Part shown: positions 8,361 through 16,900 of the stretch, in pieces
Layout of the letters: each line of letters starts with the position of its first letter
Position numbering within the stretch: position 1 is the first letter of the stretch
Source: CAUTUX01 sp963532875
GTDB lineage: Bacteria > Bacillota > Clostridia > Christensenellales > CAG-917
Assembly: GCA_963532875.1 (NCBI GenBank)
Contig: CAUSLO010000007.1
Location: 1-39,490, forward strand
Direction of reading: 5' to 3'
Length of the DNA: 39,490 bases
Program-made: the position numbers and the translations under genes
The notes under the pieces: generated by a model
What the model saw: only the letters and a program-made list of their open reading frames with translations
Database searches by the model: none
What the model was told of the DNA's origin: nothing

Positions 8361-8861
8361 TTAGAACTTTTTAACTTTATTATTGCTATATACATAATAT
8401 TGTATTGTATATCCATTATCTTCAATTGGCTCTTCTCTATTTTCTAAAGTCCAATCTTCGTGTACATCTAAATTTTCAAAAAAGACTGTGGCTTCCCCAT
8501 TTGCAAAAACTTTGGTTACGTATGCTTTTTCGCAATATGGAAGCATTGTCTTATACATCATCGCTCCACCGATAATAAATATCTTCTTTGATGAATAGGC
8601 TTTTAGAGTTTCTGATAATGCTTCGAGCGAATCAACAACAATTGCCCCCTCTACCTCTTCTCCGTCGGGCCACAAAACTATATTGGTTCTATCTGGTAAT
8701 GGTTTCCCCTTTGGCAAAGACTTTAGAGTATTAGAACCCATTACTACAATATTTCCAATTGTTGTTTGTTTGAAGTGGTCAAGATCTTGAGGAAGTCTAA
8801 AAAGTAATGTATTGTTCTTCCCTATTCCCCAGTTATTATCTACTGCAACTATTAGATTCAT
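8361..8861 (-). CDS. folA: Dihydrofolate reductase
   Basis: A 166-residue NADPH-dependent enzyme that regenerates tetrahydrofolate from the dihydrofolate released by ThyA. It starts MNLIVAVDNNWGIGKNN; the active-site acid is Asp26 in LPQDLDHFK, followed by the TTIGNIVVMGSNT cofactor loop and IFIIGGAMMYKTML. The length is normal for a bacterial DHFR. It begins 2 bp after the thyA stop, so the two are co-transcribed, which matches their biochemical coupling. Confidence 0.96.
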   Translation of the reverse strand: MNLIVAVDNNWGIGKNNTLLFRLPQDLDHFKQTTIGNIVVMGSNTLKSLPKGKPLPDRTNIVLWPDGEEVEGAIVVDSLEALSETLKAYSSKKIFIIGGAMMYKTMLPYCEKAYVTKVFANGEATVFFENLDVHEDWTLENREEPIEDNGYTIQYYVYSNNKVKKF

Positions 8862-8863
8862 TA

Positions 8864-9694
8864 CTACACCGCCACTTCGATTTTATAATCAAAGTTGTTT
8901 GTTTTGTAATCAATCAATTTAAAGTCATTAACCGTGAAATCATAGAAGTTCTTTATATCCTTGTTCATCTCAAACTTAGGAGCATCGAATGTTGGTGCTT
9001 TCAACATTTCTTTGATTATATCAACATGTCTATCATATATATGTGCATCTGCAATTACATGCACAAATTTCCCTACTTCTAATTCAGATATTTGAGCCAT
9101 CATGTGTACCAATACTGCATACTGTACAACATTCCAATTGTTTGCTGTTAAAACGTCTTGTGATCGTTGGTTTAAAATTGCATTCAATTTATTCCCCTCT
9201 ACATTAAATGTCATAGAATACGCACATGGATATAGATTCATTTCATGTAGATCTTGAAAGTTATATATGTTTGTCATAATACGTCTTGAATGTGGATTAT
9301 TTTTTAAATCGAATATTACTCTATCAACTTGGTCAAACATGCCTTCTTTATACTTATGCTTTACTCTTAATTGATATCCGTATGCTTTCCCTATAGATCC
9401 GTTTTCATCAGCCCAACTATCCCAAATTCTGCTATTCAAATCTTTTGTATTGTTTGATTTTTTTTGCCATATCCAAAGCAACTCATCTATTGCAGACTTG
9501 AAGTATGTCTTTCTTAGAGTTAATATAGGAAATTCTTTTGATAAGTCGTATGTATTTACTATTCCGAATTTTTTAACTGTATGTGCTGGAGTTCCGTCTA
9601 GCCACTTTGGTCTTACATCGTAGTCCGTATCCCAAACACCATTCTCTAATATGTCCTTGCAGTTTGAAATAAATATATTATCGGCTATTGACAT
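8864..9694 (-). CDS. thyA: Thymidylate synthase (ThyA type)
   Basis: A 276-residue methylenetetrahydrofolate-dependent dUMP methylase. The nucleophile is Cys157 in LYPCAYSM; other landmarks are NPHSRR, NQRSQDVLT and ADAHIYDRH. An upstream in-frame TTG at 9700 is possible, but the ATG at 9694 has AGGAG 6 nt upstream and is preferred. It directly follows korC (9-bp gap) and precedes folA. A ThyA/DHFR pair inside a 2-oxoacid oxidoreductase operon is an unusual neighbourhood. Confidence 0.96.
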   Translation of the reverse strand: MSIADNIFISNCKDILENGVWDTDYDVRPKWLDGTPAHTVKKFGIVNTYDLSKEFPILTLRKTYFKSAIDELLWIWQKKSNNTKDLNSRIWDSWADENGSIGKAYGYQLRVKHKYKEGMFDQVDRVIFDLKNNPHSRRIMTNIYNFQDLHEMNLYPCAYSMTFNVEGNKLNAILNQRSQDVLTANNWNVVQYAVLVHMMAQISELEVGKFVHVIADAHIYDRHVDIIKEMLKAPTFDAPKFEMNKDIKNFYDFTVNDFKLIDYKTNNFDYKIEVAV

Positions 9695-9703
9695 TAACAA
9701 CTC

Positions 9704-10231
9704 CTAAAACAAATCGTATCCTGCTTCTAAGCACTTCTTATTTGATTCTATGAATTGTGGCTTGCTTGCAAAAACCTTTTCAATTGTCGAGAACATTTGC
9801 TCTTTTGTAAATAACTCAGAGATTTTAATATATGCTCCTAAGATAACCAAATTCATTGCTTTATCGTTTCCAACCTCATGTGCTATCTCATTTGCTTTTA
9901 CGTATACTGCCTTTATATCTTTTCTTTTTACTTTATCTGAAATCAGAGAACTATTAACTATTACTATCCCATTTGGCAAAACAGCATCAACAAATTTATC
10001 TAAACTTGGTTTATTCATTGCTATTAAACAATCTGGTTTTGCAATGATTGGTGATGCTACTTCTTTGTCATCTATAACAACAGAACAGTTTGCCGTTCCT
10101 CCACGCATTTCTGGCCCATATGATGGTAACCATGTTGCCGCCTTATTTTCATACATTGCTGCATATGCAAGCATTTGCCCTAGAGATAGTACCCCTTGAC
10201 CTCCAAATCCTGCTACGATTATCCTTTGCAT
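9704..10231 (-). CDS. korC: 2-oxoacid:ferredoxin oxidoreductase, gamma subunit
   Basis: A 175-residue gamma subunit. MQRIIVAGFGGQGVLSLG is the hallmark N-terminus and SYGPEMRGGTANCSV the second family motif. The enzyme oxidatively decarboxylates a 2-oxoacid to the acyl-CoA and reduces ferredoxin. The ATG at 10231 has GAGGTG 5 nt upstream, so the longer frame from 10255 is not used. It lies 1 bp after korB. Substrate choice (2-oxoglutarate or branched-chain 2-oxoacid) cannot be read from this subunit. Confidence 0.93.
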   Translation of the reverse strand: MQRIIVAGFGGQGVLSLGQMLAYAAMYENKAATWLPSYGPEMRGGTANCSVVIDDKEVASPIIAKPDCLIAMNKPSLDKFVDAVLPNGIVIVNSSLISDKVKRKDIKAVYVKANEIAHEVGNDKAMNLVILGAYIKISELFTKEQMFSTIEKVFASKPQFIESNKKCLEAGYDLF

Positions 10232-10232
10232 A

Positions 10233-10979
10233 CTACACCTCTTTGAATACCCCAAGTGGGTATTGTGGAATCATTTTCTCTTTAACATATTCTAATGCTT
10301 TGTCTGGAGCCATATGCCAGTTTGTTGGACAAGTTGAAAGTAACTCTACAAAAGAGAACCCCTTGCCTGCTACCTGATTATCAAAAGCCTTTTTGATGCA
10401 TTTTTTTGCATCTCTAATTCCTTTGATATCTGCCAATGAACATCTTGCGATGTAACTTGGTCCATCTAGAGTTGCAAGCATTTCACTCATTCTTATTGGA
10501 TATCCGTTTTTAACCGCATCACGTCCATATGGTGATGTTGTACTCTTTTGACCCAATAATGTGGTTGGTGCCATTTGTCCACCTGTCATTCCATATATTG
10601 CGTTATTAATAAAGATAACTGTAATGTTTGTGCCTCTCATTGCAGCATGAACTATTTCAGCCATACCAATTGATGCTAAGTCGCCGTCTCCTTGATATGC
10701 AAATACTATTGTATCAGGTCTAACTGCCTTAACGCCTGTTGCAACTGCTGGTGCTCTTCCGTGGCTTGCTTCTTGCATGTCAACATTGAAGTATTTATAT
10801 GCGAAAACACTACATCCAACTGGACATATTCCAACTACGCCGTCTTTAATCTTACCTTCTTTTTCTAAGTCTTCTAATGCTTCCGCTACTAACCTCTGCG
10901 AAATCCCATGCGTACAGCCTGGGCAATAGTGCAAAGGTTCATCTGTTAAATATTTAGATTTTTCAAATACTACTGCCAT
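10233..10979 (-). CDS. korB: 2-oxoacid:ferredoxin oxidoreductase, TPP-binding beta subunit
   Basis: A 248-residue thiamine-diphosphate subunit. It shows HYCPGCTHG (cluster/TPP region), GICPVGCSVFAY, SHGRAPAVATG and the TPP/Mg motif YQGDGDLASIG followed by NNAIYGMTGGQ. The start is the ATG at 10979, 1 bp after the korA stop, with AGGAG inside the korA end. CPGCTHG with GRAPA is typical of the Kor/Vor branch rather than pyruvate oxidoreductase. Confidence 0.94.
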   Translation of the reverse strand: MAVVFEKSKYLTDEPLHYCPGCTHGISQRLVAEALEDLEKEGKIKDGVVGICPVGCSVFAYKYFNVDMQEASHGRAPAVATGVKAVRPDTIVFAYQGDGDLASIGMAEIVHAAMRGTNITVIFINNAIYGMTGGQMAPTTLLGQKSTTSPYGRDAVKNGYPIRMSEMLATLDGPSYIARCSLADIKGIRDAKKCIKKAFDNQVAGKGFSFVELLSTCPTNWHMAPDKALEYVKEKMIPQYPLGVFKEV

Positions 10980-10980
10980 T

Positions 10981-12045
10981 TTACTTGCACTCCTTTTTAA
11001 CAAATTCAACTATGTCTTCTGGAGACATTACATTCCCACCAGACCTTCCATAAAAGAGAACTGGTTTTCTTTGTTCTGTATACAACTTTACGTCTTCAAC
11101 GTATTGTCCCATACTTAATTCAGTTACAACAAATTTCTTTACTCTATCTGCTTTTGCCAATTCCAACATCGCATCTTTTGGGAATGGTGATAAGGTGATT
11201 GGTCTGATTAGCCCTGCCTTAATTCCTTGTTCTCTCAACATATCAACAGCAGACTTTGCTATTCTTCCTATTGTTCCATACGCACTGATTACGATCTCTG
11301 CATCGTCTGTTTTGTATAGGTCAACCATTGTTTCGTTCTTCCCCATTTCTTCGTAAACTTTAGCGAGTCTATGATTGATCTCTTCTAATTCATCAGGGAC
11401 AATGTATAGAGAGTTTATAACCCTTCTCTTTTTGCCGAATTCTCTTCCATCAGCAGCCCACTTCAATGGTTTAACTTTGCTTAGATCTTTCATGTCTGGC
11501 AATGTAATTGCTTCCATAATTTGTCCAAGCATTCCATCGCCTAAAATCATTACTGGGACTCTGTACTTCTCGCTCTTTTCAAATGCATCATAGATTATGT
11601 CAACACATTCTTGTACTGAACTTGGCCCATATACAAGCATTTTGTAGTCGCCATGCCCACCGCCCTTAACTGTTTGGAAATAGTCTCCTTGTGCTGGTTG
11701 TATTCCGCCTAATCCAGGTCCACTACGTACCATGTTTATAATGACGCATGGCAACTCAGCACCGCACATATAACTTATTCCTTCTTGTTTTAAACTAATT
11801 CCTGGGCTTGATGAGCTTGTCATTGCACGTCCACCTGCTGCCGCAGCACCATACAACATATTAATTGCCGCAACTTCACTTTCTGCTTGAACGAATGTTC
11901 CGCCTACTTCAAATTGTCTCCAACTCATGTACTCTGGTATTTCATTTTGTGGAGTAATTGGGTATCCTGCATAAAATCTACAGCCACCTCTTATTGCTGC
12001 TTCCGCTATAGCCTCATTTCCTTTCATCAATCTTTTTTCTGCCAT
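10981..12045 (-). CDS. korA: 2-oxoacid:ferredoxin oxidoreductase, alpha subunit (VorB/KorA type)
   Basis: A 354-residue alpha subunit, starting MAEKRLMKGNEAIAEAAIRG with the pyrimidine-domain signature YPITPQNEIPEYM. The stretch RSGPGLGGIQPAQGDYF and the following GGGHGDYK are most like subunits annotated VorB (branched-chain 2-oxoacid specific), so 3-methyl-2-oxobutanoate is a reasonable substrate guess and 2-oxoglutarate the alternative. RBS GGAG lies 7 nt upstream of the ATG, 1 bp after korD. Confidence 0.93.
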   Translation of the reverse strand: MAEKRLMKGNEAIAEAAIRGGCRFYAGYPITPQNEIPEYMSWRQFEVGGTFVQAESEVAAINMLYGAAAAGGRAMTSSSSPGISLKQEGISYMCGAELPCVIINMVRSGPGLGGIQPAQGDYFQTVKGGGHGDYKMLVYGPSSVQECVDIIYDAFEKSEKYRVPVMILGDGMLGQIMEAITLPDMKDLSKVKPLKWAADGREFGKKRRVINSLYIVPDELEEINHRLAKVYEEMGKNETMVDLYKTDDAEIVISAYGTIGRIAKSAVDMLREQGIKAGLIRPITLSPFPKDAMLELAKADRVKKFVVTELSMGQYVEDVKLYTEQRKPVLFYGRSGGNVMSPEDIVEFVKKECK

Positions 12046-12046
12046 A

Positions 12047-12253
12047 CTACTTCTCCACCTTGATTACACAATCAGGACACATCATCGCACAAAAAGCACA
12101 TCCAATACATTTCGCTGGATCTTTTTCTTCAAGTACGAAATATCCTTTACTATTGGTTGTTTCTTTTGAAACTTCCAAAATCTTCTTTGGGCATACGCCA
12201 GTACACAATCCGCAACCCTTGCACTTCTCTTTGTCTATTGTTAACTTTGGCAT
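12047..12253 (-). CDS. korD: Ferredoxin-like delta subunit of the 2-oxoacid oxidoreductase
   Basis: A 68-residue protein with two 4Fe-4S motifs, CKGCGLCTGVCP and CIGCAFCAMMCP, which pass electrons from the TPP subunit to ferredoxin. The frame is open from 12310, but the ATG at 12253 (MPKLTIDKEKC) has GAGG about 8 nt upstream and matches the family. It is the first gene of the korDABC-thyA-folA transcription unit. Confidence 0.93.
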   Translation of the reverse strand: MPKLTIDKEKCKGCGLCTGVCPKKILEVSKETTNSKGYFVLEEKDPAKCIGCAFCAMMCPDCVIKVEK

Positions 12254-12332
12254 CTCTTTTACCTCATATTTTGTGTATGAAACAAACACCGATATTTTAC
12301 ATACCAGCAATTTGTCCTCACGTTCATGTATT

Positions 12333-12361
12333 ATTTTACACGACGGTGTCTTTATTGTCTA
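12333..12361 (-). promoter_or_regulatory. Probable promoter of the kor operon
   Basis: On the minus strand TAGACA (12361-12356), a 17-bp spacer and TAAAAT (12338-12333), each 5/6 to consensus, lie about 80 bp upstream of korD. The spacer holds an imperfect palindrome, ACACCGTCGTGT. Confidence 0.6.
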
Positions 12362-12499
12362 TTTATAGCCCATAGGGTTTTGCATTCTATTTTTACCTTC
12401 TTTGTATCACTATCTTGGTACTCATGTCATATTTTTTTACTTTACTTTAGTCAGTATATAAATCACTCTATTTCTCGCAACTGCCAACCTCGTGTCCAA
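12362..12499. other. Intergenic, nothing recognised
   Basis: AT-rich spacer between the kor promoter and the repeat patch. No ORF with a ribosome-binding site, tRNA or convincing hairpin is seen on either strand. Confidence 0.5.
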
Positions 12500-12562
12500 A
12501 TTATATATTAAATTTTAATATCAATAAATATCTTTTACACAATATTATTTACATAACATATA
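12500..12562. repeat. Direct repeat, copy 1 (partner at 12728-12790)
   Basis: About 60 bp, containing TATATATTAAATTTT and CTTTTACACA then TATTATTTACAT, is repeated with few changes at 12728-12790. The two copies bracket the ORF6N gene remnant. This copy overlaps the last few recognisable codons of the remnant. Confidence 0.75.
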
Positions 12563-12735
12563 TCGTATACCAGCATGAGTATTATCCTCACTTGAGGTCG
12601 CATTGTGCGACCTCAAGTTTCATAGTCGGATACTGTCAATTGAAAACAAAGTCATTCTGAAAATCTTAATATATTTCTTTTCATCTCTTTTCTTAAATTA
12701 CCAGTATTAACTTCCTAGATATCCGAGTTATATAT
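12550..12735 (-). pseudogene. Decayed fragment of an ORF6N-domain gene
   Basis: The minus strand translates in pieces to DI-stop-EVNTGNLRKEMKRNI, LRFSE-stop-LCFQLTVSDYE, then after a one-base frameshift NLRSHNATSSEDNTHAG and IRYM. This matches residues about 30-90 of the intact neighbour (ETKYLNKQRSRNVNRFPDDF, CFQLTKEEYENLRFHFGTSS, GGRRYM). Two in-frame stops, a frameshift and loss of both ends show it is dead. It is closer to the common form of the family (LRSQ-x-ATSS) than the intact gene is, so it is a separate paralogue rather than a recent duplicate. Confidence 0.8.
12590..12618. repeat. Perfect 13-bp inverted repeat inside the ORF6N remnant
   Basis: ACTTGAGGTCGCA, loop TTG, TGCGACCTCAAGT. 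It occupies the position equivalent to the palindrome at 13474-13506 in the intact gene, with different but still self-complementary bases. There is no T-run on either side, so it is not a standard terminator. Confidence 0.85.
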
Positions 12736-12790
12736 TAAATTTTCATATCTAATAAATTACTTTTACACAGTATTATTTACATGACATAAA
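12728..12790. repeat. Direct repeat, copy 2 (partner at 12500-12562)
   Basis: The second copy lies directly downstream of the intact ORF6N gene, about 30 bp after its stop. It has the same TATATATTAAATTTT start and a CTTTTACACAGTATTATTT core, with small indels relative to copy 1. Confidence 0.75.
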
Positions 12791-12818
12791 TTTTGTGCAT
12801 ATTAAAATCTGTCATTTT

Positions 12819-13712
12819 CTAACTGATTTTATTTAAAAGCCTCATAATCAAATCTGCATCCTCTATCTTCGCAATGCCGAAAGTCTTTTTGCCAGCATCT
12901 TTTAATGACGCCCCAATGTGATAAACTTCTGTTTTATCTATAATTAAAAATCTGTCATGAAAATCCGTGTTTGTTTTAACAAACAGTTTTGAATATTGAG
13001 CATTAAATTTATCTATATCTTTAACCGATAAATTCCCCTTTCCTGCTGTCACAATAACAACATTCACCCCATTGTTTTTCTTACACAGGATATTTAAAGT
13101 ATTCACATCTACATAGTTGTCAATTAGGATTATTTCTCTTTCTGCTTTTTGAATAAGCCCAACAATAAAACTGAAAGCATCATAAATTTGTCCGTCGAAA
13201 AACAAATTTTGTTTTACCTCACTATTGCTTGCAATATAGTTGAATATTTCTTCCAGTTTCTTGTCAGTTTCCAACTGTTTTAATTCCACTCTATCCAAGC
13301 GACTAAACATCTCTTTGTTTGAAAGAAGAAATCTTCTCATTTCTACAAAACTATTCATGATTTTAATGCTAATTTCCACTGCCACATCACTTTTAAGAAC
13401 AGCGGAAAGCATAGCAATTCCTTGTTCAGTAAACACATAAGGCATATATCTTCTGCCGCCATAATTATTATTTAAACTTGAGGTTCCAAAATGGAACCTC
13501 AAGTTTTCATACTCTTCTTTAGTCAATTGAAAGCAAAAATCATCTGGAAATCTATTGACATTTCTGCTTCTCTGTTTGTTTAAATACTTTGTTTCAACTT
13601 GATACAGCATTGCAAGATCACTATCTACCATTACTTGCTTGCCTCTAAATGTATAAATCATATTCTGTATTTCTCTGTTTTTAGCAATAACAAGATTTTT
13701 ATCTTCTGTCAT
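12819..13712 (-). CDS. ORF6N-domain DNA-binding protein with PLD-like C-terminus
   Basis: 297 residues. The N-terminal part (about 12-110) is the ORF6N domain found in phage and host-defence-associated proteins: FRGKQVMVDSDLAMLYQVET, RNVNRFPDDFCFQLT, then GGRRYMPYVFTEQGIAML. A coiled-coil linker (about 130-170) is followed by a phospholipase-D-like region with YDGQ-like (FFDGQIYDAFSF), IILIDNYVD and DFHDRFLIIDKTEVYHIGAS. The His-x-Lys of true PLD enzymes is replaced by His-Asp-Arg, so catalysis is doubtful. Shine-Dalgarno AGAGGT lies 5 nt before the ATG. It stands alone between two long operons, next to a dead paralogue, and contains a 15-bp inverted repeat in its coding sequence. Function is unknown; the domain is known from phage antirepressor-type proteins. 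Confidence 0.85.
   Translation of the reverse strand: MTEDKNLVIAKNREIQNMIYTFRGKQVMVDSDLAMLYQVETKYLNKQRSRNVNRFPDDFCFQLTKEEYENLRFHFGTSSLNNNYGGRRYMPYVFTEQGIAMLSAVLKSDVAVEISIKIMNSFVEMRRFLLSNKEMFSRLDRVELKQLETDKKLEEIFNYIASNSEVKQNLFFDGQIYDAFSFIVGLIQKAEREIILIDNYVDVNTLNILCKKNNGVNVVIVTAGKGNLSVKDIDKFNAQYSKLFVKTNTDFHDRFLIIDKTEVYHIGASLKDAGKKTFGIAKIEDADLIMRLLNKIS
13474..13506. repeat. 15-bp inverted repeat within the ORF6N coding sequence
   Basis: AAACTTGAGGTTCCA, loop AAA, TGGAACCTCAAGTTT: a perfect hairpin or dyad encoding the residues ENLRFHFGTSSL region. The dead paralogue at 12590-12618 keeps a 13-bp version with the inner pairs changed on both arms. Confidence 0.9.
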
Positions 13713-13976
13713 AAATACCTCTAACTTACTCTTAACTCAATCCTCTCTATCCTATCTTGATACTGAATGTTCCTTTATGTTTATTTGTCTTAGAATTAAA
13801 TTACACACACCACGTCTGTTGTTAATACACTCCTAATACATACCAAATAATAGGTTCTCTTTTAAATCAACCACTCTCTAAAAAAGCAACTAATCTACTA
13901 AGAAACAAGTAGCAAACCTATTAAATCACCAATAAGTATTTAAACTAGTCGCAACAACTAAGCGAGCCTATTCTTT
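13713..13976. other. Intergenic spacer with a possible weak terminator (13880-13913)
   Basis: Between the ORF6N start and the end of the InlB-repeat gene. On the minus strand CTACT/AGTAG with a 9-nt loop is followed by ATTAGTTGCTTTTTT, which could end the surface-protein operon, although the stem is weak and the T-run is 8-9 nt from it. No ORF with a ribosome-binding site is seen. Confidence 0.35.
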
Positions 13977-16900
13977 CTAAGCAAATTCAACAAGTCTAAT
14001 ATAACTTGCATATCCTTCTGCTATTGCATCTTTATTATAGTCTACAAGCGGAAGACTACTCTTATCCCCTTTGATCATAATCATCTCATGATGGTATCCG
14101 TTCTTCTTATATGTGTTAAAGAATAGGTATCCTTCTTTATTCATTTTGCGTTCTCCAATCTTTCTGAGTTCTCGATAGTTGTTTATGACAGTTGCTGTAT
14201 AATCAGACTTAGACATTGAAGGGTTCATTTCTCTCCAGTTATTATAATTAACTGCTGACGCTACTACTTCATTGGTATCTGCAAATTTTGGTAGCCCTAT
14301 TTTTCTTCCAGTAGTCATGTTTAATTTTTTCATTAAGAACTTTTCAAAGAAGTTCTTTAAATATGAATCGTTATATCCTTTTCTTAATGCTGCATCTGTA
14401 TGTTCATCTCTAAACTGTGCAACGTCTATTGCCTTACTCATCCTGTGTGGGTTGTTGTCGTTGAACTGTTCAAAGCCTACCTTTTCATACTCGTAATATC
14501 CATTTAAGACTTTATCATATTTAATTCCTTTGTAGTATACAGTATCAATTGTATGTACCGTCCTTGTTGTTACATTTATTGTTTCAGATTCTAAGTGCCC
14601 TTGTTCAATGCCATATGTTGAACTTCTTTTTTGAGGATATGAATCCTTGTATTTATCGACGTCTTCTACCGCAAGGATATTTACTACATGTGCTCCTATT
14701 GTTGTGATTTCGCTCTCGCTATATCCATTAATCTTCCCTGGATGATGAGTGGTCTTATAGTAAATATCGTTAGTTGAGTTGATTTGCTTTATTGTATATG
14801 GCAATTTGCTATTTAGGACTGTTATTTCTGTATATCCTTTAGATAAGTCTTTTTTAACCTTAACTCCTTGATTGTCATCTTTGTAGTTTAAAAATTCATC
14901 TGCGATATTGCCATGCATTAACCTTATTACGGCTTCTTTTTTGTTGAATTTTGGAGTTAGGTATAATGGCTCATTTATAATAGCCCCATTAAAATTAAAA
15001 TCTTTATTTGTATATTTTGTCTTCCAACCCAAAAAGTCTTCATCTGTTGTTGAGTTAAGTGCTGGCTCTTTTGCAACTTGTTGCCCAACCTTATAAGTTA
15101 AAATAAGTCTGCCAACTTCTAACTTTTGTCCTATTGCATCTAATTCACCTGATTCTACCTGATGTCCAAATGGGACTTCTAATACAAGGTCTATTGTTCT
15201 TCTATATACTCTAAATGTATATGACGCAGTAGGATCTAATTTAACAACTGATTGACCTTCATAGCCATCTAGCGTCATTACATACTCACTTTGGAATAGG
15301 TCTTGTTTTTTTACTAATTTATATATTGTGGCTTTCAAGTCTAGAATTTGCGTTTCCGTTGGTTCTTGTCCATCAAACTTCAAGGATCTCTTGCCGAGGT
15401 TTACATTTGTACTGTTATCAATATATTCAGCACCTGTTTCAAAAGCCAAATCTTTTTCCGGTTTTTCAAACTCAACCCTTGCTGTCATCTCTGTATTTGT
15501 TAAATAATTCCAACGTGCATACAATACAATTTTTGTGCCAGTTGTAAAGTCCGCCAAATCATTAAATATTGTTTCTTCATCTAACACTGGGCTATCTGGT
15601 GAATCTGTTCTGCTCCATCCTCTTAATGTTGCCTTGCCTCCGCCTATTCTGTTGAATTCAATGCCTTCTTTTGGCAGCAAAACTTTTTTCTTATATGACA
15701 CAGTCATTTCTGTAACTGCTCCAGTCATCTCACCTTCTGCACTATATCCATTTACAAACTCTACTTGGTTTTGTTTTAAACGATAATATAACTTAATATG
15801 AACAACTCCCTTCTTCGTTACCTTATAGTAATATTCGCTATTTGAGTCTTGACCTATTAAACTTTGACCATCTTCCCCCATATTCTCTGCCATTGTCTTG
15901 TTCATATCAATTTCATGACCTGCAAATGGGAATGCTGTGTTTGGTGTGGTTGGTAAATGCAAGTCAATAAACCTATCTAAATCTACATTTTGTCCTTTAT
16001 CATACTCTTTGTTATCCGGTCTTCTTGCTTCTTTTTCATCACGTTTTGCATATGAATTATCGCTCTTTTCAAATATGTATTCTACTTTTACCTTAACCCT
16101 ATTTGACTCTATCCACTTAGGTCTAATGGTTATGTCTGTTGCTGGCATAACGTATGTGTCTTCTTGAGTATCTACTTGTCTATTTAGAAGGTATTTTGAA
16201 ATTGGTGTGCCATCGCTATATTCCCAACCCTCAAATGTGTATTTAACCTCACCGTTGACTTTCTTTGCAACTGGTGCCTTTAACACAACTTTATCCATAT
16301 GTCTGACAGACTGTCTTAACTTACCGCCATCTCTCGTGTATTTACCCTCATCCATTTTATCGTCTGGTGCGATGTTTAAATAGTATTCTTTTGGACGATA
16401 TAGGTATGTAACCTCTACATCGTCTGAATCATCTTTTTTAATGATATATGTATTAGATAATTCAATTTTATTATTTATAAAGAAATATCCCACATCATAT
16501 GCTTCGTCTTTACCAATTTCTAATTTGTCTTTGAATTTTTTTAATGCATAAGTATATCTTTCAAGTACAACTTCTCCGTTGTTTGCACGATATAAGTCAA
16601 GTGTAGAGTTTGCAATTGAGATTCCTTCATATCCTACTGATGCTAAGCCGAGTTTTTCTCTTTCATCTAATTTTGATGTATCAACGCCTAATTCATATAA
16701 ATCTTGTCTAACTTGCTCTATACGTCTTAACTCATCCCTATCTTTAACTTTTCCATCCTTAATTTTTTCACTATCAAAACTTAGGTGTTGGACTGTTAAT
16801 TTAACTTTGCGTCTGTCTGCAGTAATCTCAACTTTATTTTCTGTTTCACTCATCTGTAGTTTACCACCAGTCCTTCTAATCGAATCGGTTTCAAACACCT

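Noticed and set aside
12590..12618. Strong hairpin that looks like an intrinsic terminator of the ORF6N gene
   Set aside because: Neither side has a T-run, and the hairpin lies in the codons of a decayed ORF6N copy, at the same place as the dyad in the intact gene.
12819..13976. Integrated prophage or transposon carrying the ORF6N gene
   Set aside because: No integrase, transposase, terminal inverted repeats or attachment duplication around the gene; only the short direct repeats on one side.
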